11,689 bases of DNA from an uncultured Bacteroidales bacterium. GTDB lineage: Bacteria > Bacteroidota > Bacteroidia > Bacteroidales > Muribaculaceae. The notes below the pieces were generated by a model that was given only the letters and a program-made list of their open reading frames with translations, was not told the DNA's origin and made no database searches. The DNA is taken from contig CALZQD010000023.1 of assembly GCA_945828175.1 (NCBI GenBank), forward strand, positions 1 to 11,689. The letters run 5' to 3'. Positions 6,856-11,689 of this stretch are shown one piece after another; position 1 is the first letter of the stretch; every line of letters begins with the position of its first letter. The position numbers and the translations under genes are program-made.

Positions 6856-7566
6856 TTATGAATTCAGTTGGTTTATTATATGACAGGTGTCGCAGGCGAC
6901 GAGCGCGGCGGTCTCGGTGCGGAGGCGGTTGTCGCCGAGGGTGACGGCCACAAAGCCCGAGCTGAGGGCGAGGTCGACCTCCTGGGGCGAGAAATCGCCT
7001 TCGGGGCCGATGAGCAGCGTGACGTCGCTGCCGGGACGATAGTTCTTGGCCAAAAGACGACGCTCGACGCGGTCGTCGCAGTAAGCGACAAAGCGCTGAG
7101 GGTCGCTGACCGAGGCGATGAAATCTTTAATCGGCGTCATCTCGTCGATCTGCGGCAGGACGGCCTTGAGCGACTGTTTCATGGCCGAGACGGCGATTTT
7201 CTCGAGGCGGTCGGTTTTGATTTCCTTGCGTTCAGAGCGGTCGCAGCGCAGAGGGACGATGCGGTCGACGCCGACCTCGACGAGCTTCTCGACGAGCCAC
7301 TCCATGCGGTCGTTGTGCTTAGTCGGGGCGACGGCCACAGTGATGCTGTTAGGCCAGACCTTGGGCAAGGCGACAGTCTCGACAATCTCGACGCCGGCGC
7401 GCTTGGCGTGGGCCACGGCGAGGCGGCAGCGGTAGAGGTTGCCGCGGCCGTCGACGACCTCGAGCTTGTCACCGGCCTGCATGCGCAGAACCCTGACGGC
7501 ATGCTGCGAATCGCTCTCGGGCAGCGTCGCGGCGGTCAATATGTCGGGAGCATAGAAGCGTATCAC
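6856..7566 (-). CDS. rsmE: 16S rRNA m3U1498 methyltransferase
   Basis: A SPOUT-class enzyme that methylates N3 of U1498 in 16S rRNA within the 30S subunit, using S-adenosylmethionine. It has 236 residues, the usual length. The N-terminal PUA-like part includes HAVRVLRM (22-29). The SPOUT part carries EWLVEKLVEVGVDRIVPL (89-106), AMKQSLKAVLPQI (128-140), LLIGPEGDFS (184-193) and LGDNRLRTETA (210-220), the knot that binds SAM. The start is GTG at 7564-7566, which overlaps the TGA stop of the permease gene as GTGA. This argues for translational coupling, and the residues following it (IRFYAPDI) match the expected RsmE N-terminus. Confidence 0.95.
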   Translation of the reverse strand: MIRFYAPDILTAATLPESDSQHAVRVLRMQAGDKLEVVDGRGNLYRCRLAVAHAKRAGVEIVETVALPKVWPNSITVAVAPTKHNDRMEWLVEKLVEVGVDRIVPLRCDRSERKEIKTDRLEKIAVSAMKQSLKAVLPQIDEMTPIKDFIASVSDPQRFVAYCDDRVERRLLAKNYRPGSDVTLLIGPEGDFSPQEVDLALSSGFVAVTLGDNRLRTETAALVACDTCHIINQLNS

Positions 7567-8900
7567 TTTGAAGCGGGTTCGGGTGTATGTTTATATTTAA
7601 ACAGAAGTGCGAAAAGCACGAGGACCACGGCGGCATAGCCGGCGAAGATAAGCCATGTCGTATGCCAGTCGCCAACCATGTAGTTGCCTTCGTAGTGGCA
7701 GTATTTATTGACGACGGCGCCGGCGGCAAGCATACCGGCCGTAGCGCCGATGCCGTTGGTCATGAGCATAAAGAGGCCCTGGGCCGATGCCTGAATCGAA
7801 GGAGAAGTCTCTTTCTCGACGAAGAGCGCGCCCGAGACATTGAAGAAGTCGAAGGCCACGCCATAGACCAGCATCGACAGGACGAGCAGGATGACGCCCG
7901 GGAATTCGGGGCCGCCGAAGCTGAAGAAGCCGAAGCGGAGGACCCAGGCCGCCATCGCTATCATCATCACATTCTTAATGCCATAGCGACGGAGGAAGAA
8001 GGGAATCAGCAGGATGCAGCATGCCTCGGAGATCTGCGACAGCGAGGTGAGCAGCGTGGCATTCTGAGCGGCGAACGAATTGGGGAACTCAGGCAGATAG
8101 CTGGTGATGAAGGGCGTGGCATAGCCGTTGGTAATCTGCAGCGAAACGCCGAGGAGCATCGAGAAGATGAAGAATATAGCCATCTTTTTGCTCTTAAAGA
8201 GCTTGAAGGCATTGAGGCCGAGCATATTCATCAGGCTGCTGTCTTTCTGCAAATTTGCCTTCGACAGCAGGCAAGCCGGCAGGGTAAAGCAATAGACGAA
8301 GAGCGCGATGCCGAGGATGGCGCAGACGAGCAGCTGGTTGACGGTGTACTGGAAACGTGGGTCGACGGGAGAATTCTCGCCGAGGGGATTAGAAAGAGAG
8401 AAGCCGAAGCTGCCGTCATAGACATAGAACGAATTGACAAACCACATGGCGGCGATGAAGCCGACGGTGCCGAACACGCGAATCGGCGGGAAATCTTTGA
8501 CGGAGTCGAGGCCGGCGCGCTTGAGGATTGAGAAGGCCGTGGTGTTGGAGAGCGCTATCGTAGGCATGAAGAATGCCACCGAGAGTGTATATAATGTAAA
8601 GAATGGCTTGAACTCGAGCTGGACATGGGTTGTGCCATACCACCAGGCGGCGCCCATGAACATGGCAGCCAGAGCATGACAGATGCCGAGGAGCTTCTGA
8701 GGCTGAATATACTTGTCGGCTATCACGCCCATAATAGCAGGCATAAAAATCGACACGATGCCCTGCACGGCATAAAAGAGCGAAATATCGGCGCCCAATC
8801 CATGCGGGCCGAGATAATTGGCCATACAGGTAAGATAGCTGCCCCAGATGGCAAATTCGAGAAAATTCATTGCCGCGAGGCGGCTTTTGATAGCTTTCAT
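7563..8900 (-). CDS. nupG: NupG-type nucleoside:H+ symporter (MFS)
   Basis: A 445-residue inner-membrane transporter of the nucleoside:proton symporter family (NupG/XapB group of the major facilitator superfamily), expected to have 12 helices and to import nucleosides with protons. Family marks are the opening RLAAMNFLEFAIWGSYL (7-23), IFMPAIMGVIADKYI (51-65), FMPTIALSNT (111-120) and KDFPPIRVFGTVGFI (135-149), the last closely resembling E. coli NupG. Hydrophobic segments continue to the C-terminus, which ends in a short charged tail. Substrate range cannot be read from sequence, so the symbol marks the family rather than proven identity. It is the first gene after the 45-nt gap with a candidate promoter, and its stop overlaps the rsmE start. 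Confidence 0.9.
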   Translation of the reverse strand: MKAIKSRLAAMNFLEFAIWGSYLTCMANYLGPHGLGADISLFYAVQGIVSIFMPAIMGVIADKYIQPQKLLGICHALAAMFMGAAWWYGTTHVQLEFKPFFTLYTLSVAFFMPTIALSNTTAFSILKRAGLDSVKDFPPIRVFGTVGFIAAMWFVNSFYVYDGSFGFSLSNPLGENSPVDPRFQYTVNQLLVCAILGIALFVYCFTLPACLLSKANLQKDSSLMNMLGLNAFKLFKSKKMAIFFIFSMLLGVSLQITNGYATPFITSYLPEFPNSFAAQNATLLTSLSQISEACCILLIPFFLRRYGIKNVMMIAMAAWVLRFGFFSFGGPEFPGVILLVLSMLVYGVAFDFFNVSGALFVEKETSPSIQASAQGLFMLMTNGIGATAGMLAAGAVVNKYCHYEGNYMVGDWHTTWLIFAGYAAVVLVLFALLFKYKHTPEPASK

Positions 8901-8925
8901 ATTAGTTCAGGTAAGTTTTGATTTG

Positions 8926-8933
8926 CAAAAGTA
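8926..8933 (-). promoter_or_regulatory. Candidate Bacteroidales -7 box upstream of the permease operon
   Basis: The minus strand reads TACTTTTG followed by CAAA, a perfect match to the Bacteroidales -7 consensus TAnnTTTG. Transcription would begin about 7 nt downstream, leaving roughly 20 nt of leader before the ATG at 8900. I see no clear TTTG at the -33 position, so the site is supported by one element and by lying in the only AT-rich gap between the two gene groups. Confidence 0.5.
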
Positions 8934-8945
8934 GTAAAAGTATTT

Positions 8946-9605
8946 TTATAATTGAGTCTCCCGGTCGTCGGCTGCGCCGGGATTGTCGCGACGCTCCTTC
9001 TTCTTTTTGAGAATCTCGCTGACGCGGGCGGCCTCCTCGTAGTTCTCGTCTTCGATGAGCTGCTCGAGGGTGCGCTCGAGTTCTTCGCCGGCATAGTTTT
9101 CGAGCTTGGGCTCGGCGAAATATGCGGCCTGGCGCAGGTCTTCGTTAGCGTTTGAGGCGGCCGAGGCGCCTGAATTGCCGTCGTCGGGCTCGTCGTCGAG
9201 GATAAAACCGGTCTCGCGCACGATGGCCGCCGTCGTGACGATAGGCACATGGGCGCGGATGGCTATGGCGATTGCGTCGGAGGTGCGGGCGTCGAGCACG
9301 ACCGTGCGCTCGCCGTCGCTGAAGGTGAGCTCCGAGTAGAAGATGCCGTCCTCGAACTTGTAGATGAAGACTTCGCGGAGCTTGACGCCGAAAGCCTGGG
9401 CAAAGCTGACGAAGAGGTCGTGGGTCAGGGGCCGGGGCGGCACGATGCCCTCGATTCTGATGGCTATCGACTGGGCCTCGGAGGCGCCGATGACGACGGG
9501 TATCTTGTGTGGGCCGTCTTCCTCGGCCAGAAGCAGGGCGTAGGCGCCGCTCTGGAGCTGGCTGTAGGAGATGCCGAGTATTCTCAATCTGACTCTATCA
9601 TCCAT
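8946..9605 (-). CDS. Bifunctional nuclease family protein (DUF151) with UVR-like tail
   Basis: A 219-residue protein. Residues 1 to about 135 form a DUF151/BFN domain, with IPVVIGASEAQSIAI (35-49), PPRPLTHDL (56-64) and LDARTSDAIAIAIRAHVPI (104-122). Relatives have been reported to have RNase and DNase activity, though the cellular role is unclear. A low-complexity linker (about 137-155, rich in Asp, Gly, Ser, Ala) leads to a C-terminal helical pair, ELERTLEQLIEDENYEEAARVSEILKK in essence (175-200), resembling the UVR motif of UvrB/UvrC and Clp adaptors. I chose the ATG at 9603-9605 because MDDRVRLRILG is the expected N-terminus and it lies 2 nt after the mnmA stop. A longer in-frame start at 9653 would overlap mnmA by 46 nt. 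Translational coupling to mnmA is likely. Confidence 0.9.
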   Translation of the reverse strand: MDDRVRLRILGISYSQLQSGAYALLLAEEDGPHKIPVVIGASEAQSIAIRIEGIVPPRPLTHDLFVSFAQAFGVKLREVFIYKFEDGIFYSELTFSDGERTVVLDARTSDAIAIAIRAHVPIVTTAAIVRETGFILDDEPDDGNSGASAASNANEDLRQAAYFAEPKLENYAGEELERTLEQLIEDENYEEAARVSEILKKKKERRDNPGAADDRETQL

Positions 9606-9607
9606 AA

Positions 9608-10687
9608 TTATTTTGCAATATTGCGGCCGGTGATGATTCCCGAGCCATAACAAATCGATGAATCCTTATCATAAATCACGGCAAACTGGCCGGGGGCGAT
9701 GCCCTGGACCTTGCGGTCGGAGACAATGCGGTAGCCCGAGTCTGACATGCGGGTCAGCCGGCCGCCGATAAATTCGGGCATGTGGCGGTTCTTGAACGTA
9801 ATCTCGACATTGTCGCAAGCCGAGCCCCAGGGGTCGGCGGTGATGAAGTGCATCTCGTCGAGATGAAGCTCGTTGCCATACTGCTGCTCAGTGTCGTAGC
9901 CGTTCGAGACGTAGATGACGTTGTCGTGGACGTTCTTCTTGACGACATACCAGGGACCGCCGCTGAGGCCGAGGCCTTTGCGCTGGCCTATAGTGTGGAA
10001 CCAGAAGCCTTTGTGGGTGCCGATTTTGTGGCCCGTCTCGAGCTCGACGATGGCGCCGGGCTTCTCGCCGAGGTGGCGGCGGATGAAGTCGTTATAGTTG
10101 ATTTTGCCGAGGAAGCAGATACCCTGGCTGTCTTTGCGGTAGGCGTTGGGCATTTTGGTCTCGACGGCAATCTCGCGCACGCGCGACTTGGGGATGTCGC
10201 CGAGCGGGAACATCAGGTGGCTGAGCTGGTCGTAGCTGATGCGCGCGAGGAAATCGGTCTGGTCTTTGACGGGGTCGACGGCCGTGGCGAGCCACACCTT
10301 GCCGTCGAACTCCTTGGTCGAGGCATAATGGCCTGTGGCGGTCTTGTCGAATTCATGTCCCCAGCGCTGCTCGAAGTAACCGAACTTGATTATCTTGTTG
10401 CACATTATATCGGGGTTGGGCGTCAGGCCCTGACGGACAGTCTGCAAGGCGTATTCCATGACGTTGTCCCAGTATTCCTGATGGAGCGAAACGACGTCGA
10501 AGGGCAGATTGAAGCGACGGGCAATGAGCTGGCAGACCTGGATGTCTTCTTCGGCCGAGCAGTCGCCCTCGTCGGTGTCGAGGCCGATGCGGATATAAAA
10601 GAGATGGAGGTCATGGCCCATTTCGAGCAAACGGTAGACAGCGACCGCGCTGTCGACTCCGCCTGATATCAGAACCGCTATCTTCAT
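9608..10687 (-). CDS. mnmA: tRNA-specific 2-thiouridylase
   Basis: MnmA activates U34 of tRNA-Lys, -Glu and -Gln with ATP and installs sulfur passed along a relay from a cysteine desulfurase, giving s2U34. The 359 residues fit the family. The PP-loop is SGGVDS (8-13). The catalytic cysteines are Cys96 in TPNPDIMCN (89-97) and Cys191 in [10 protein letters not shown] (185-194). Further marks are ATGHYA (117-122), [11 protein letters not shown] (230-240), PWYVV (245-249) and the C-terminal beta-barrel ending [10 protein letters not shown] (331-340). [11 protein letters not shown] (141-151) replaces the KDQSYFLYRL of classical MnmA, and the N-terminus is short. It may therefore belong to a Bacteroidota subgroup that coexists with a second mnmA copy elsewhere, which this window cannot show. 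It lies 11 nt after the DUF5106-like gene. Confidence 0.94.
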   Translation of the reverse strand: MKIAVLISGGVDSAVAVYRLLEMGHDLHLFYIRIGLDTDEGDCSAEEDIQVCQLIARRFNLPFDVVSLHQEYWDNVMEYALQTVRQGLTPNPDIMCNKIIKFGYFEQRWGHEFDKTATGHYASTKEFDGKVWLATAVDPVKDQTDFLARISYDQLSHLMFPLGDIPKSRVREIAVETKMPNAYRKDSQGICFLGKINYNDFIRRHLGEKPGAIVELETGHKIGTHKGFWFHTIGQRKGLGLSGGPWYVVKKNVHDNVIYVSNGYDTEQQYGNELHLDEMHFITADPWGSACDNVEITFKNRHMPEFIGGRLTRMSDSGYRIVSDRKVQGIAPGQFAVIYDKDSSICYGSGIITGRNIAK

Positions 10688-10698
10688 AAGGCCGGCTG

Positions 10699-11604
10699 TC
10701 AGTTTTTGAGGTTATAGAGCGCGCTGAAAGCGTTGAGCACGTTGTCGACGGGTATATTCTTGACCAGAATCTTATTGTCTTTGTCAAGGTAATATATCAT
10801 AGGATTGTCGCGGAGCTCGATGAGACCGCCGAGGCTGTCGGCCACGCCGGCGACCCAGTTGGCCGGGCACGAGGCGGCGTCAGACTTGTCGGCGTCAGAG
10901 GCATCGCCGTCGACGACATAGACGATTTTGATGAGCTTGGCGTCAATCAGGGCGTTGATGGCGGGGGCGGCCGAGAGACGCACGCGAGCCAGCGAGCAGT
11001 CAGAGCAATCGCGGGCGGCGACGAGGATGAGCGTATATTTGGTCGAGTCGGTCAGGGCATGGCGCTTGCTGCCGTCGGGGGCTGTCAGCTCAAGGTCGGG
11101 GAAGGTGGCGCCGACGGCGCTGTTGCCGATGATGTTGACCTGACGGGCGAAGCGGGCGCGCTCGGCGGCGGGTATTTTCTTATGGTTTGCAGCGGCCTTT
11201 GCGAAAGGAAGATAGACCTCCTCAGAGACGAAATCGGCCGAGTCGGAGTAGAGCCAGCGCTCTGCCATGCGGGCAAGCTCGAGTGTCTGCGGACCTGACT
11301 TTTTGACAGTCTCGAGCAGACGGTCGACAGCGATGTGGACAGTGTCGCCCGACGCATAGGGCATGAACGACACCCAGTCGCCGAAAGCCTCGTTGAGTTT
11401 GGCCTTGCTCGAGAAGGCCGACTTGAAATTACAGCGCTCCCAGAACTTGTCGACCAGATAGGTGCAGCGTTCATAGAAGTTGGTGATGTTTTCGGGCGCC
11501 TCGGGATAAGGGAAAAGCCTCACAGACTGCTGTGCGTGAGACGTCAGGGGGAACATAAGGGCCACTGCCGTCAGCAACGAATATAGTATCTTTTTCATAA
11601 TCAT
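10699..11604 (-). CDS. Secreted DUF5106-like protein with thioredoxin-type CxxC domain
   Basis: A 301-residue exported protein. The signal peptide (KK, hydrophobic core [15 protein letters not shown], cleavage probably after TSHA at residue 24) indicates the periplasm. Residues about 30-155 are helical and match my recollection of the DUF5106 domain of Bacteroidales. From about 162 a thioredoxin-like domain begins: [10 protein letters not shown] (164-173), a strand [10 protein letters not shown], then the CxxC motif CSDC (200-203), and later [14 protein letters not shown] (267-280), which resembles the cis-Pro region of TlpA/ResA-like proteins. It is probably a periplasmic thiol oxidoreductase, but the substrate is unknown. 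The start is either the ATG at 11604 or the second ATG at 11598 (MKK), which gives a more usual signal peptide; both share the frame. It is the first gene of its group in this window. Confidence 0.8.
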   Translation of the reverse strand: MIMKKILYSLLTAVALMFPLTSHAQQSVRLFPYPEAPENITNFYERCTYLVDKFWERCNFKSAFSSKAKLNEAFGDWVSFMPYASGDTVHIAVDRLLETVKKSGPQTLELARMAERWLYSDSADFVSEEVYLPFAKAAANHKKIPAAERARFARQVNIIGNSAVGATFPDLELTAPDGSKRHALTDSTKYTLILVAARDCSDCSLARVRLSAAPAINALIDAKLIKIVYVVDGDASDADKSDAASCPANWVAGVADSLGGLIELRDNPMIYYLDKDNKILVKNIPVDNVLNAFSALYNLKN

Positions 11605-11618
11605 GTTGAATTAATTTA

Positions 11619-11626
11619 CAAATTTA
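11619..11626 (-). promoter_or_regulatory. Candidate -7 box upstream of the DUF5106-like gene
   Basis: The minus strand reads TAAATTTG, a perfect TAnnTTTG match, in the AT-rich stretch upstream of the ATG at 11604. The predicted start of transcription would leave only about 8-10 nt of leader, and no good -33 TTTG is visible. A second weaker match, TAGTTTTT at 11631-11638, has a TTTC 20 nt upstream and would give a longer leader. Either could be the real site. Confidence 0.35.
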
Positions 11627-11689
11627 ATGAAAAAACTAATAACACGCGGCGCTTGAAAGAAATTTTAATGCAGTCGGCACGGGCAGTTG

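Noticed and set aside
7587..8531. 314-codon open frame on the plus strand opposite the nucleoside permease
   Set aside because: It is antisense to the complete 12-helix transporter and highly charged with no domain. The same reasoning removes the plus-strand frames at 6148-6825, 6868-7638 and 9782-10666.
8946..9653. Longer start for the DUF151 gene at 9653
   Set aside because: It adds 16 residues ([16 protein letters not shown]) unlike the family and overlaps the mnmA 3' end; the ATG at 9605 fits the family N-terminus and the 2-nt gap.

Overview
The window looks like a chromosomal segment of a Gram-negative member of Bacteroidota, most likely Bacteroidales and possibly Muribaculaceae-like. 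The reasons are a Kdo-8-phosphate synthase of the Bacteroides type (KGSYRKANR motif), a DUF5106-type secreted thioredoxin-fold protein, a bifunctional-nuclease protein with a UVR-like tail, two candidate promoters with the Bacteroidales -7 box TAnnTTTG, and few Shine-Dalgarno-like sequences. The lineage is inferred from motif recognition, not from a search.

All nine genes lie on the minus strand, so the window reads right to left. The first group (11604 to 8946) is a secreted DUF5106-like protein, mnmA (tRNA 2-thiouridylase) and a DUF151 bifunctional nuclease, with gaps of 11 and 2 nt. A 45-nt gap holding a perfect TAnnTTTG box then leads into the second group (8900 to 317): a NupG-type nucleoside permease, rsmE (GTG start overlapping the previous stop as GTGA), kdsA, a secreted TPR protein, nadE (glutamine-dependent NAD+ synthetase) and a TIR-WD40 protein. 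Gaps in this group run from -4 to +24 nt, so it is probably one transcription unit.

Most of the window is housekeeping: tRNA and rRNA modification, LPS precursor synthesis, nucleoside uptake and NAD synthesis. The exception is the last gene, a 707-residue protein that joins an N-terminal TIR domain to a C-terminal beta-propeller with no NTPase between them. The TIR domain keeps a Trp-x-x-x-Glu motif like the NAD-cleaving site of SARM1. The gene lies 24 nt downstream of an NAD+ synthetase gene, so a putative NAD+ consumer follows an NAD+ producer. This is the best candidate in the window for an undescribed functional unit, although the neighbours include no recognisable defence genes and the pairing could be chance.

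The gene-free 316 bases after the TIR gene are a dense mosaic of short, mostly perfect inverted repeats. They include a 20-bp perfect palindrome and a 76-nt segment that can fold into a closed, branched four-way structure. This resembles a cluster of REP/BIME-like palindromic elements rather than an ordinary terminator.
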